64,000 nt of DNA from Guadua angustifolia (GCA_036346375.1 CM070520.1:43915854-43979853), one strand, 5' to 3'; positions 12,510-24,117 are shown, counted from the stretch's first letter. Notes: a model not told the origin generated them from the letters alone. Program-made: numbers and translations.

Positions 12510-12699
12510 AGTTGTTTCTTAGGCTAGAAGAAGGCACTGAAAATTAACGATAATATGTCAACAAAAGGCCAAATACTGTCGACAAGTATACTTATACATT
12601 TCATGTAAAGCTGATGGTACTACTCTAAAACGGCGAAGAGGACGGTGGGGAAGAGAAGGTAGAGAGGACGAGCCAAATACTATCGACAAGTATACTTAT

Positions 12700-12900
12700 A
12701 CATTTCACATGATACATATACAATTGACAATTCACATATACTAACACATTTCACATCATACATATACAATTTGACATTTCACATATACTTACACCTTTCA
12801 CTTGATACATATACAATTTGACATTTCACATATACTTACACATTTCACATGATACTTATACATTAGAGAAATTCACATGATACATATACATCTCAAAATG
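12700..12900. repeat. AT-rich minisatellite in CACTA-1 spacer
   Basis: Imperfect tandem units of about 40-50 bp are built from CATTTCACATGATACATATAC and ATTTGACATTTCACATATAC. It is non-coding and lies downstream of the second gene's start in the element's intergenic or intronic spacer. Confidence 0.8.
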
Positions 12901-12957
12901 AAAAATGAAAAAATTCATATATTCTTTAGAATATATTTTCTTAATAAAAATAATGAA

Positions 12958-13299
12958 TCATTCTTATTCCACACTAATATGATTTTCAAAAAATAAAATA
13001 AGGTTATAAATCCACAACTAGTATGTTAGTAGTCTATTACACCAAAAGAAAGCAAAGCAATCATTCCATGTCAACCAAGCACGTCCTGGCTGGCTTGCCC
13101 AGCCCCTGCAAGTTCAAGAAGCATGGCTGACAGGAGAGCTTCTGGTACACTGAAAAGTGGAGCCACGAGGTGACGTGCTTGGTTAACATAGAATGATTGC
13201 TTTGCTTTATTTTGGTGTAATAGACTACTAACATACTAGTTGTGGATTTATAACCTTATTTTATTTTTTGAAAATCATATTAGTGTGGAATAAGAATGA
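12958..13299. repeat. Long inverted repeat: two 128-bp arms, 86-bp spacer
   Basis: Arms 12958-13085 and 13172-13299 are reverse complements of equal length with about three mismatches and no indel. A 47-bp part of the arm (ACTAGTATGTTAGTAGTC... to GCAAAGCAATC) occurs a third time at 15583-15629, directly next to the 3' end of the TNP2 gene. The hairpin therefore seems to be an inverted duplication of element sequence downstream of TNP2. Transcribed, it would fold into a near-perfect hairpin. Confidence 0.88.
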
Positions 13300-13736
13300 G
13301 CTGGGCCCCTGTCTCTTGGGCGCCTGCCCCTGCTGACGACACTATAGTTCAGACATATACTTGTCATTATGGTCTGTTGAACTAGATTTATCAGTCACTG
13401 GATCAATAAGAAATTCAACATGAATATAGGATCAACAAAAATCTATTTAAGACAGAACCCAAGATTTTACATGAAAAACAAAAACATGACCAAAGGTCAG
13501 CACAATATACACACTATTCAAGAATACATCAACATTGTCTTGTGTGTTCATTTAAACAAACCCGCATGGTTAACGTCAATTATATACCACCACATAAATG
13601 GGGTTTTCAAGAAAAAGACCAGTGCTCAATTCAGAAAACACTGCCACACAAAAAGGAGGCATCACTAACACCTTATTTCATACTGTTCTTAATTTTGCCT
13701 CAAAAAGCCATCTGCCAAGGCCAGAAAAAATTATGC

Positions 13737-13965
13737 TGGAACTACCATAGATGGTTACCACAAAGAAGCAAATTCTGTTAAGCATGAATTATCTATCGTA
13801 GATAATTTTCATATATAGATCGTTCATAGAGAATAGCCATCTATGAGATACTACAGACGGTTGAAGTTAACAAGCCGTCTGTGACGTACAAAATAATCAC
13901 AGATGGTGGACTTTTATAAACCATCTATGATATAACACAAATAGTTGATATCTCGTAGCCATCTT
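13737..13965. repeat. Subterminal-type repeats of a different CACTA family
   Basis: Repeated, often palindromic copies of ACAGACGGTT / AACCGTCTGTGA-like words (for example ACAGACGGTTGAAG, GCCGTCTGTGAC, CACAGATGGTGG, AACCATCTATGA). This motif differs from the ACCGGT motif of CACTA-1, so it may be the end of another small CACTA element inserted in the spacer. I could not locate its CACTA termini. The rest of 13300-14400 shows nothing I recognise. Confidence 0.5.
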
Positions 13966-14419
13966 GTACACCTGCGCAAGTCAGTAGGATTGCTTTTGCT
14001 TTATCTTTGTTAATTGTCATTGTTGTTTATTTTGTACTATTGTTCACCTTGTTCATTATATGGTTGTCTTACCTGCCATGTTAGAAGTTTCACAAAGTTT
14101 TCACGATAAAAAGGGTTTTCACTATATATGTTGTCATTCTTAACACGACACATATAGTTATAATTAAACCAACACAATATCCTAATTCAGTTTCTGTCTA
14201 TCAAGCGTTGAGTGAAAGATACATTACGAATTTGAGCCATAACTAGCCAAAATTTATTGAACTAACAGATACTCAAACTTGGCTCTGGCATACACATTTT
14301 TTTCAGCCATCACTTCGACTCATCTGCTCCATCCAAACCTATCCCTTGGAATCTTTGAGAGATTGTCTTTTACTCCCACATATAAATCACAAATAGAATG
14401 CAGTTGACAACAAGCATTG

Positions 14420-14640
14420 AACTTACATTGTACTAAGTCGGAGGTGAGGAAGACGGCGGCAGGGTCGTCGGAGGCGAGGAGGACAGTGGCTCGCGGGGTC
14501 ATCGGAGGCGAGGACAGCGGCGCGCGCGGTCGGCGGAGGCGAGGAGGACAGTGGCTCACGCGAAGTCATCGGAGGCGAGGAGGACAGCGGCGCGCGCGTT
14601 CGTCGGAAGTGAGGAGGTCATCAGAGGCCTTTGCAAACAA
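14420..14640 (-). repeat. GC-rich repeat in probable 5' exon of the second CACTA-1 gene
   Basis: Tandem, degenerate units containing GTCATCGGAGGCGAGGAGGACAG occur downstream (minus strand) of the TATA box at 14713-14721. The GC-rich, Arg-coding reading frames here look like by-products of the repeat. It is probably transcribed leader; I assign no protein. Confidence 0.5.
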
Positions 14641-14712
14641 GCGGGAGTAGGAGGAGATTGGGGAACAATGGCGGGAGGAGCACGAAATTGGGGAAGAGGC
14701 GGCGGTGGGAGG

Positions 14713-14721
14713 TATTTATAA
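14713..14721 (-). promoter_or_regulatory. TATA box of the second CACTA-1 gene
   Basis: The minus strand reads TTATAAATA directly downstream of the internal ACCGGT repeat array and upstream of a GC-rich leader. Position and form suit a core promoter for the Transposase_24/Ulp1 gene. Confidence 0.55.
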
Positions 14722-14734
14722 GGGCACCATCAGT

Positions 14735-15000
14735 CCCGATTGGTGTATTCAACCTCACATCAGTCCCGGTTGGATATACCAACCGGGACTGATGGCTCAT
14801 ATCAGTACCGGTTGGATACACCAACCGGGACTGAATCCCCAGTTTGCCCTAGGCACTATTAGTACCGGTTGGTGTATCCAACCCAGTCGATGTTAAGAAA
14901 TCGATCGGTTTAATACACCAGCCGGACTGAATCTAACTGCCCTAGGCACTATCGAAGACGGTTGGTGTACATCGATCTGGGTTGGATACACCAACCAAGT
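14735..15000 (-). promoter_or_regulatory. Internal array of CACTA-1 subterminal motif between the two genes
   Basis: At least six paired copies of CAGTCCCGGTTGG or AGTACCGGTTGGTG with their reverse complements are present. It is the same core motif as the terminal array at 22570-22800. No CACTA terminus borders the array. It lies upstream of a TATA box and between the end of TNP2 (15631) and the second gene. In En/Spm elements such subterminal repeats bind the TNPA-type factor; promoter function here is inferred. Confidence 0.7.
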
Positions 15001-15540
15001 CTTGATTAAAATTATTTTCAAACAATCTAATATAAATTAAAATTCATATAGTCTTTACAATATTATTTTCCAACCATCTAATATAAATTAAAATTATAGA
15101 AAATTGTAAGAAATAAAGTAATTTTTGCACTCTTATAATTCCATTGAAAATTTTCACCTTGTTATATAAATTCAATTATTGCTTCTTTGCTTAATAACAA
15201 ATAATTGATAAATCATACTTATTCACACTAAAATGATTTTAAAAAATAAAATAAGATTACTAGTCATTTATAAATTCCTTTTATAGTTTATACAATTCAA
15301 TAATAATATTAAAAATCTATATATTCTTTAGAATATTATTTTCTAAACATGTAATATAAATTAAAATTATAAAAATTTATAAGAAATAAAGTAATTTTTG
15401 CACTCTTATAAATCCATTGCAAATTGTCACCTTGTTATATAAATTCACCTTTTATAGTTTCTACAATCCAACAATCTAATATAAATTAAAATTCATATAG
15501 TCTTTACAATATTGTTAGTCAAATATTAGTACAATTTGAG
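15001..15540. repeat. AT-rich direct repeats downstream of TNP2
   Basis: A segment of about 105 bp (CTAATATAAATTAAAATTA... to CACCTTGTTATATAAATTCA) occurs at about 15072-15175 and again at about 15349-15450. A related piece with CACTAAAATGATTTT lies between them and resembles the hairpin arm at 12958. No coding potential. Confidence 0.65.
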
Positions 15541-18437
15541 CAGAAAATACTGAACAACAGGAGAACCACTAGAGGAATGAGAAACTAGTATGTTAGTAGT
15601 CTATTACACCAAAAGAAAGCAAAGCAATCCTTATTTGCTAACATACTTTGCTTTTACAAGTGATCCTTCATTATGATCGCGGCGTACGTAGGGAGATTCC
15701 TCTGTATCATTCAAGACACTAATGTCTATGTCCACCGTGAAAGGAGGCAGCTCGTCGAAGTGATTATACTCTTCTTCATCCGTGACGCCCTCAACTCCGA
15801 CAATCCTTCTTTTACCTGGAAGAACCACGTGGCGCCTTGGCTGATCACTACCGCTAGTCTTCTCCTTCTGCTTTTTGTCCTTCTACTTTTTCGGTTTGCT
15901 ATCCATATCCATCACATAGAATACCTGTATCACATCATTAGCGAGCACGAACGATTCGTCCCTATAGGCCACTTGCTTGAGGTCCACGGTTGGCATATCG
16001 TACTCGTCGATCTCCACAACTGTCAGTTTGACCCATTGGCACCGAAACAGAGGGATTTTTAAATGTCCATACTCAAGCTCCCAGATCTCCTCTATGAAAC
16101 CATAGTAGGTGTCCATCTTTGTCCAAGGCATCTATACAGACGCTGTTGTTTTGGTTGGTGCTCTTGCTATCCTAGGCTGTCGTGTAAAATGTGTACCCAT
16201 TTATCTCATACCCTTGGAATGATACGATTATCGTGGATGGTCTCCAAGCCAAGAGTTTCAACTGTTCATCGTCTGTTTAGTTGCCCAATAATTACTTTTG
16301 TAACCAACCGCCGAAATGATCCATTTGCTCGATTGCGATCCACTTATCTGACTTCTATGGGTATTGGTCGCGTAGACTCATCTCGTGATCATAGATATAC
16401 GGAGCCACTACAGTTGCTTGTTTTAATACCGTGAAATGTGCTTGTTTAAATGAAAGTATATCGTTGCTATAGGATTCTTTTATCCCTAGAGTCCCTTTTC
16501 CCCGTAGCCTCCCCTCATGGCGTGATACAGGGATGCCAATCGGATTCAGATCATCAATATAATTAACACAAAACTCAATCACCTCCTTTGTACCAACACC
16601 CTGCACAATGCAGCCTTCTGGGCAAGACCGGTTACGAACATACTTCTTTAGGACACCCATGTACCTCTCGGAAGGGAACATATTGTGGAGGAACACGGGT
16701 CTGAGAATTTCTATCTCTTTAACAATGTGGACCATGAGATGGACCATAATATCAAAGAAGGACAGATGGAAGATCATCTCAAGGCTAACCAGACTATCGA
16801 CCACGTCATCCTACAGATTAGTTAGCTTATTCGCTCGATGACCTTCTGCGACACCGCATTGAAGAACAAACACAACTTTATGATTGTCCCTCGTACCCAG
16901 TCCGACAGAATACCTCACACCACCACTGGGAGCAACTGTGTCATCAACATGTGGCAATCATGGGATTTTAGGTGTACAATTTTATTCTCTTTCGTGTTTA
17001 TGAGTCTCCTTATGTTCGAGGAGTATTTAGAAGGGACCTTCACACTGTTCAAGAACTTAATCATGTTTCTTCTCTCTTCCTTACTCAGAGTGTAGCTCGC
17101 GGGGTAGAGGTAATGATGCCCTTTCTCTCTCTTTTCCGGATGTAGGTCGTTCCTGAGTCCCAATAGCTGTAGGTCCTTTCGTGCTTGAAGTGTATCTTTT
17201 GATTTGCCGTACATATCTAGGAAGCCTAGCAGGTTCACGCAGACATTCTTCGTGATATGCATGAAATCCAGTGAGTGGCGGACCTCTATGTCTTTCCAGT
17301 AAGGTAAGTCCCAAAATATTGACTTCTTCTTCCAAATGGGCTTACCTTGTTCAGTCGGGACAGGTTTGCTACTAGGACCTTTTCCAAATACTACTTTCAG
17401 ATCCTTTACCAAAGAAAATACAAGCGTCCCACTGTGATGCAGGGGCTTCTTACGTTTCTCTTCTATCCCATCAAAATTCTCACCATTCCTCCGTAACAGG
17501 TTCTTCATATGGAGGAACCTACGGTGGCCCATGTACACAACCTTTCGAGAGCTTTTTAGGTACTTGCTATCCGTATCCTCTAAGCAGTGGATGCAGGCTT
17601 TATATCCTTTGATAGATAGGCCCGACAGGTTACCAAGTGCAGGCAAGTCATTGATGGTTACGAATAGCAATGCACGTAGAGTGAAGTGCTCTCTTTTGTA
17701 CTCATCCCATACACGTACACCATCGTTCCACAGTGTTAGCAGATCTTCAACCAACAGTTTGAGGTACACATCGATGTTGTTTCCAGGTTGGCTCTAGCCT
17801 TGGATAAGCATAGCATCATAATGTACTTCCGCTTCATACACAACCAAGGAGGAAGGTTGTAGATACATAGAGTCACGGGCCAAGTGTTGTGACTGCTGCT
17901 CATCTCACCGAACGGGTTCATCCCATCCGTACTCAACCCAAACCTTATGTTCCTTGCATCCTCAACAAAGTCCGGGTATGTTCTATCGACTTTCCTCCAC
18001 TAGGAGCCATCAGCAGGGTGCCTTAGCCTTCCGTCGTCCTTACGGTCTTCTTTGTGCCAACGCATCATCTGGGCATGCGCTTTGTTCGCAAATAAACGCT
18101 TCAACCGGGGGATTACAGGGAAATACCACACCACCTTAGTAGGGGGTCTCTTCTTCTTACACTACCCCTCTACCTCACCTGGGTCATCACGCCTGGTCTT
18201 ATATCGCGAAGTTTTGCACACCAGACAAGCTTCCAAATCCTTGTACTCATTACGATAAAGGATACAATCATTACGACATGCATGTATCTTCTGTACCTCC
18301 AACCCCAAAGGGCAGACAACTTGTTTGGCATCGTACGTAGTTTCGGGCAGTGTGTTCCCCTCTGGAAGTAACTTTTTCATGAGGCATAACAACTCGTCGA
18401 ATCCCTTATCAATGGATAGACAATCCATTGGTCGCTT

Positions 18438-21149
18438 TGTAGGATCGAGGATGCGCCTAGAGGGGGGGTGAATAGGCGTTTTACAAAATTCGATCGCTCA
18501 CTAAAATAATTCGCTCTAATCAACCCTTATGTCAAAACCTATCAAAGACAATACGGAAGCGATAAACTCGGTTTTGACAATTAAAGCCTAAATCAACTAG
18601 GCTTACTAGTGCACTAACTAAATTATGTCTCTATACTAGAATTGCTCAATTGAGCAAACAATCAATACTAAGCAATTCTAATTATAATCAAGCAATTGAT
18701 AAATATACAATAAAGTAAATGCTTGAAGGTAAAAGAGACAACCGATATTTTTCCGTGGTGTTGGAGACTTGCGGTCTCCCTAGTCCACGTTGAGGCAAGC
18801 CCAACCACTTGGACCGGCTCCGCTCGAGCACCGCCTCTTTTCACTAGACGTGGTTTTTCACGCTTGCGCGTAGGCTCAACCCGAACCTTCACAAACTTGC
18901 CGGGGCTTCTCACACCTTGAGAGCTCCCACGCACGACGCCTACACCGTCTAGGAGTCGGCAACCTCCAAGAGTAACAAGCCGCTCCTCCGCTTGAACTTC
19001 ACCGAGCACAACGAATGCGCTCCCGGTGATCACCAAGTGCAACACATGCACAAGGACCTCCCTCAAGTGCAACACATGCACAAGAGACTCTCAACCCACT
19101 TCTAATTGCAACACATGCAATTAGTCTCACTCTTGCTCAAGAACAACTTGCGGAAATGCAACACATGCAAATCACCTCTCAAATACTCACACAAGAGCCA
19201 ATACACAAATGAGAGCTTCAATACAAGAACCACCACACCCAATATACTCTAGCAACCAGCAAATGCCCCCCTCATGACCTCCTTTTATAGCCTCACAAAG
19301 AAAACTAGCTGTTGGGGGGCAAAACGGGCATTAAACAAGCTAAAACTAGCCGTTGCTACAGTGTTTGCGGTACTACCGGCCCCTACGGGCGGTAGTACCG
19401 GCCTAGGGGATCAAAAAACCCTTCTCTGCCAAAAAGCTACCGCACGGACGGTACTACCGGCCCCTACGGGCGGTAGTACCGCTTTTGCGGTAGTACCGCA
19501 GCTGCCTCCACTAAAATGCTCATAACTTTTGATTCCGAACTCCGATTTGGGTGATTTTTGATTCTATGCGAAGCTTATCACGAGGGCTACAATCTCCACC
19601 CATTTTCAAGATTTAATCAACCATATATATTTTTAAATATCACCAAAACTAAACTCTAATGTAGTCATTCAAGTCTAAAATCTGATTTTCTCTAAATACT
19701 TCACATAGACTTGATCAAAAACATGACTACAAGCTAGCAAGGGTCAACAACCTTGAACCATGTGATGATCAACTCATGATCAAAATAATTTACAAAACAC
19801 ATTTGCAAATACTATTCACATGCTTCAAAGAACCGACGTAAATTCCAAATCCAACTAGCTTGAGCATTCTCGTTTTGCAACACATGCAAAACCTAGCTCC
19901 AAGCAACCACTTTGATTTTGAAAGATTTGTTTTGTAAAGAGAAAACAAAACATGAGGCTTCAACATTTGCAACACATGCAAAAGTGAACTTCACGCAAAA
20001 GCCAGCATATCTTGCTTATCCTATTTGCAACACATGCAAATCAAAGCATTATCACGAAAACCAAATGCATATGCTCTTCCTCTTTGCAACATATGCAAAT
20101 CGAGCATAAACCAATAACAATGAGCATAAACTTAACCCATTCGCAACACATGCCAAATGGTTAACTCTTATGCAAAAACAAAATCCAAATGATTTGAGCT
20201 TGAGTGAAGCGGATTGAGATCATCAACACATGATGAAGCTCAAGTTAGAGACAACCCCTCTTAATAATGCGGCGATAATACTAGACTCAAAGACTACAAA
20301 AGTCCTTAGCCTATCTAGTTATACCTTCGCTTGTATCAAGCAATCCCTTTGGGGTCTTTATGATCTTCACTTGATACTCCTTGGGATCATCACTCGACTC
20401 CTCTTCTTTATCATCTCATCCATCTTTGGACCTAACTCAATCACAACTTATAAAACTTGTTAGTCCAAGATGCATGGTTGTCTCAATTATCTCTTGCACT
20501 CCATTAACACATAATGGATGCCTTTAGATCAATTGAGCACAACCTAAATCAATTTGAATGATTTAAGTGTGTCTTAAGTACAATAGTGCAACTCATGCTT
20601 TATTATACTTAAGAGCTATTCATTTGTCCTTAATTAATCAAGGAACACCATCAACACATGATGAAATGTTCTTTAATGATTAACAAGACAAATGAACTCA
20701 ATTTAAATTATCATTTAAATTGATATGAGTATATATTAACTACTCAAGTTTTCATATACTCATGTATTTAGTTTCTTTGTCTTGATCCTTATATGTGTCA
20801 ATAAGAATTAGATCAATACAACGAGACTTTCAAGTTAAACTATAAACTCCCCCTAAGTGTGTGCATCCATGTAATATATGGATTGGGAAACATGATACAC
20901 ATTTTGTGGTTAATATAATGAGGACATTCATATTTTAACTTGACTCCAAAGTATGCAACTAATACTAGAATGGATACGCAAACATACCTTGAGTTTTCTA
21001 TTCTTTTAATGCGATGAGACTAATCAAAGATATTCTAAATAAACAAGTTAGTCTCGATATAAGATTTGTCATTAATAATAAAATCACATTAAGGGATATT
21101 AGATTTGTCATTAACACCAAAACCATAACTAATGAAGGTTGAACTTACA
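18438..21149 (-). mobile_element. 2.7-kb solo LTR (copia-like) with 5-bp TSD
   Basis: Bounded by TGTAGGATCG (18438) and GAACTTACA (21149) and flanked by perfect 5-bp repeats CGCTT (18433-18437, 21150-21154). On the minus strand it starts TGTAAGTTC and ends with the run ATTCACCCCCCCTCTAGGCG...CGATCCTACA, typical of LTR ends just before the PBS in grass copia elements of the SIRE/Maximus style. A minus-strand TATA box (CTATAAAAGG, about 19281-19292) supports that direction. No PBS, PPT or coding domain, hence a solo LTR. The interior has palindromic CGGTACTACCGG...CGGTAGTACCG repeats (19366-19500) and many stem-ACACA-stem hairpins (19037-20663). Confidence 0.88.
19037..20663. repeat. Family of about twelve short hairpins with constant ACACA loop
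   Basis: Each unit is word-ACACA-reverse complement of the word. Examples: GTGCA/TGCAC (19037, 19067), CTAATTGCA/TGCAATTAG (19102-19124), GTTTTGCA/TGCAAAAC (19872-19892), TTTGCA/TGCAAA (19966), ATTTGCA/TGCAAAT (20023-20041), TTTGCA/TGCAAA with loop ACATA (20083), TCATCA/TGATGA (20220-20236), TCCATTA/TAATGGA (20500-20518), CATCA/TGATG (20649-20663). The stems differ, the loop does not. They are irregularly spaced, so this is not a tandem repeat. Confidence 0.85.
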
Positions 21150-22569
21150 CGCTTTCCGTTGCATCAGTTCTAGTGTGGTACAAAACTTTTTATAGCCCTG
21201 TCGATAGTTTGGGTACAACAGTGTTCCGTGGTCCTCCCAGCTGGAACTTTTCGTAATGTCTTTCATCAATGTATTCTCTCTCTCCATCAAGCAGCATCTG
21301 GTCTAGGTCATCATCACCAAACTCCCCCAATGTATCTTCGAAAGAACGGTGTTGGCCAGCGTCCGGGATATTGTTGTCCGCCTCTTCTTCTTCATCGTCT
21401 TCCTGTATAATCTCTTCTTCACCGTGCTTAGTCCAACAAGCATAGTTTGACATGAAACCTCTTGTGAGCAAATGGAAGTGAAGGTGGCTGGATTTTGGCC
21501 TCTCCTTCTCATTCTTGCAGTCTATGCATGGCGCATATGTAGCCTGACGTCGTGTATACATCGGCCGCACGAAGAAAATCTTGCAAACCCTGCAAGAACT
21601 CCGGGGAGCATCGGTCCATCTACATTATGTTATATCAAGGTAACTATTAGCTCATTTTTCGATAATGAATTGTTGGACATTTCCCAAAATCCAAATTAAA
21701 CTAATATTTTCTTTATTTAAAATTATTTAAAATTTTAGGTTGATAAATTTAATTTTAGGTGAAATTTCTTTAAAAAGATAATATTTTTAAAATGACAATA
21801 TTCCATCACATATTTTTTCTATAGAAATTATTATTTTTAAGATAGCTATATTTTTAAAACGACTTTATTTCATTACATGTTTTTACAAGGACTATATTTC
21901 ATTACATATTTTTCTATAAAATGATTATTTGCTCCGGTATTCATACTCGACAAGTTTTTGCAACCTACTAAAAGAATTGGTTAATCAAAATCTAGATTCA
22001 AAATTCTTCATTGATCGATGGAACCAAAACCTAAACATTAGCTAGATCCACACCTTCAATTTGAGCTACATCATAATCCAAGCAAAATCTAAACTTACAC
22101 AACAAGTTTTTGCAACCTACAAAAAGAATTGGTCCATCAGGATCTAGATTCAAAATTCTTCATCGATCAATGGAACCAAAACATAAATTTTAGCTAGATC
22201 CACACCTTCAATGCGAGCTACATTATAATCCAAGCAAATTCCAAGCTTACACAACAAGTTTTTGCAACCTACTTGAAAAGATCGAGTTAGATCTCTACAT
22301 TCATAATATTTCATCGATCATGGGAAAGAGATCAAATTTTCTTCATATTTCAAGCAAAGAAGAGGCTCCATTTAACACCAAATGTAGTGAGGAATGATGT
22401 TACTAATCTTAGTTACCTTGGTTTCGAGTAAAATGCCCAAAATTTTGAAATTTGGGCAGCACCTCCCCTCCCTTGAAGCTCTTGGCCGAAACTCCACTGT
22501 TCTTGTCGCGCGCACTGAACTGTTCTTGGTAGGGTAGAGAGCGGAAGGATGAAGGAGTTTAAATTGGAT

Positions 22570-22827
22570 TTAGTAGTCTTGGTTGGTGCCTCCAACCGGT
22601 ACTAATAAGCCCCCGAGCCAGCTGGCCTGCGGTGGCTTTTTAGTACCGGTTCATGACACGAACCGGTACTGATGTTACATCATCAGTACCGGTTCGTGTC
22701 TTGAACCGGTACTAAAGATCCATAGCAGCACAGTAGTCGTTGAACCGGGACTATTGTAACTGTCAGTCCCGGTTCGAGCACAACCGGTACTGATGGGTCG
22801 GTATGAAAGGTCGGTTCTGTAGTAGTA
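22570..22827 (-). repeat. CACTA-1 terminus and subterminal repeat array
   Basis: Inverted pairs such as TAGTACCGGTTCATG/GAACCGGTACTGATG repeat about every 30-50 bp up to the terminal sequence GGTCGGTTCTGTAGTAGTA (22809-22827), where the last base is A instead of the expected G. In En/Spm these repeats are the binding sites used for transposition. Confidence 0.8.
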
Positions 22828-23297
22828 AGATAGTCTAAAGAGCATCGCATCACCTGTTAAAGTTTTTTGTTTAAACTGCACGAATTTGGAGAAATGAAAA
22901 AAAAGAAACTTTTATTGTTAATAAGAATTTTTGTCTTTTCATTTTCCCATTTAATAATAGTTTGTCATGACTTTTATTTTTGCTATTCCTTTTTTTTTTT
23001 GTTTATTCCAATACAAACTGAATTTGCACTTGAAACTTTGCTTGCACTACGAGGATCTACAAAAAGTCTCAAGTGCCAAAGAAATTCGCCGGGTGTTTCT
23101 ATAGACATACAGATTTCCCGTTCGCAAGAGCAACCACTCCGGCAGAAGCATGCATCTCTTCTAAGCACTCAGGAAGCATGAATTTCCCTCTGTTTGCATG
23201 TAGAAAGTTGTTTGGTAGTTCACTTTGTTCACTCTAAGTTTGTCCAGAAACTGTGCAAATTATTACTCTGTCACTATTTGATGGCCTTCCGGTTGGT
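22828..23297. other. Spacer without recognised genes
   Basis: Low-complexity T-rich stretches (22895-23005) and one short open stretch (about 23030-23181) that I do not recognise. No domain, repeat family or RNA gene seen. Confidence 0.5.
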
Positions 23298-23306
23298 GTG
23301 TTCACC

Positions 23307-23677
23307 TGGGAACGACTGCTGTGCACTCATGCTTCCCGTGCAAACACCATGCAAACCAACTAAGAAAAGTTTTAAAAAATTCTGAAAAAAATCATGGATG
23401 TACATCTCATCTTACCCCATCTACATATAAAATTTCATAATCAAATTCGTCTTATGCTAGAAGTTACAAAAAAGACAAATTTAGGGTGCATTTGAACTAT
23501 TCAAGTTTGTCAGAAATTTATCTTTTTTGTAACTTCTAGCATAGGACGAATTTAATCATGAAATTTTATATGTAGATGGGGTAAGATGAGATGTACATCT
23601 ATGATTTTTTTTAGAATTTTTTGAAACTTTTCTTAGTTGATTTGCACGGGAAGCATGAGTACACAGCAGTCGTCCCC
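23307..23677. mobile_element. Mutator-type foldback MITE with 9-bp TSD
   Basis: The left end GGGAACGACTGCTGTG and the right end CACAGCAGTCGTCCCC are inverted. Complementarity runs about 165 bp inward with few mismatches (CATCTCATCTTACCCCATCT against AGATGGGGTAAGATGAGATG). Both sides carry GTGTTCACC (23298-23306, 23678-23686), a perfect 9-bp duplication characteristic of Mutator-like elements. No coding capacity. Confidence 0.88.
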
Positions 23678-23686
23678 GTGTTCACC

Positions 23687-24117
23687 CATTGCAATGCATA
23701 TGGTTGGACTGAGTGCATCATCCGTTCCTTATTCATCATTATTGCCTTGAATTGCTGCTACTCAATTTATGGTACGAAGGGGTGAGTGATATTAAAAATG
23801 TCTTTTATGTTGTCTTCTACTTCTCTACCTTTTTTTTTATTGAGATATGTCTGTACCTTATGCTAATTGAATGACTGTCCTTAAGATGATGCAGACCAAA
23901 TATGATCGATTTAATTTTGTATGTATCAATGTGTAGACATACGCAGATATATATATGTTTGACTACCATTTCGATCCAAATCTGAATGAAAATATTTGTA
24001 TAACTGTTGTTTGGGTTATAGCTGTTGAATTATGAACGATGTCAAATGAGTGCAGACACCTTTGTAGGATTTCAAACTTCATGAGTGCAACTTTGGAGAC
24101 ACTAGGGAACACCGGAC
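23687..24117. other. Spacer without recognised genes
   Basis: AT-rich intergenic DNA between the foldback MITE and CACTA-2. Nothing recognised. Confidence 0.5.

Larger units (their letters stand above)
15631..21570 (-). pseudogene. TNP2 transposase of CACTA-1, interrupted by a solo LTR
   Basis: TNP2 is the DDE-type transposase that cuts CACTA ends. In order on the minus strand: Transpos_assoc-like N-terminus (21570-21190; CIDCKNEKER, YACWTKHGEEEI, then an acidic stretch); start of the Transposase_21 domain (18428-18162; CPLGLEVQKIHACRNDCILYR, CLVCKTSRYK); its middle (17936-16915; NPFGEMSSSHNTWPV, LPPWLCMKRKYIMM, DLPYWKDIEVRHSLDFMHI); a DUF4218-like part (16804-16355; FFDIMVHLMVHIVKEI, PVSRHEGRLRGKGTLG); and a DUF4216-like part (16131-15883; YGFIEEIWELEYG). 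The end is at 15631. Frames change at least five times, so it is a pseudogene. The solo LTR at 18438-21149 (TSD CGCTT) splits it. Without the LTR, YKKFCTTLEL and MDCLSIDKGF would follow the first block in another frame. Confidence 0.9.
7989..22827 (-). mobile_element. CACTA-1: En/Spm-type DNA transposon, heavily nested into, one end outside the window
   Basis: The 5' terminus (high-coordinate side) reads, on the minus strand, TACTACTACAGAACCGACC from 22827, one base off the canonical CACTA start. It is followed by subterminal repeats of the form AGTACCGGTTCGTG...AACCGGTACT (22570-22800). The element then carries TNP2 (21570-15631) and a second gene (12509 to 7989), both on the minus strand. 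LTR elements are inserted at 18438-21149, 8648-10077 and 7988. Leader repeats at 21960-22320 contain three copies of a segment with CAACAAGTTTTTGCAACCTA. About 10.7 kb of CACTA sequence is visible. Every coding part has frameshifts or stops, so it is defective. Confidence 0.8.

Noticed and set aside
14320..14896. ORFs with Pro/Arg repeats and with PTGTD or ISPGW repeats
   Set aside because: They are readings of the GC-rich leader repeat and of the ACCGGT array, not proteins.
18438..21149. CRISPR-like array (repeated GCAACACATGC)
   Set aside because: Irregular spacing, variable flanks and plant context; the repeated word is part of ACACA-loop hairpins within an LTR.
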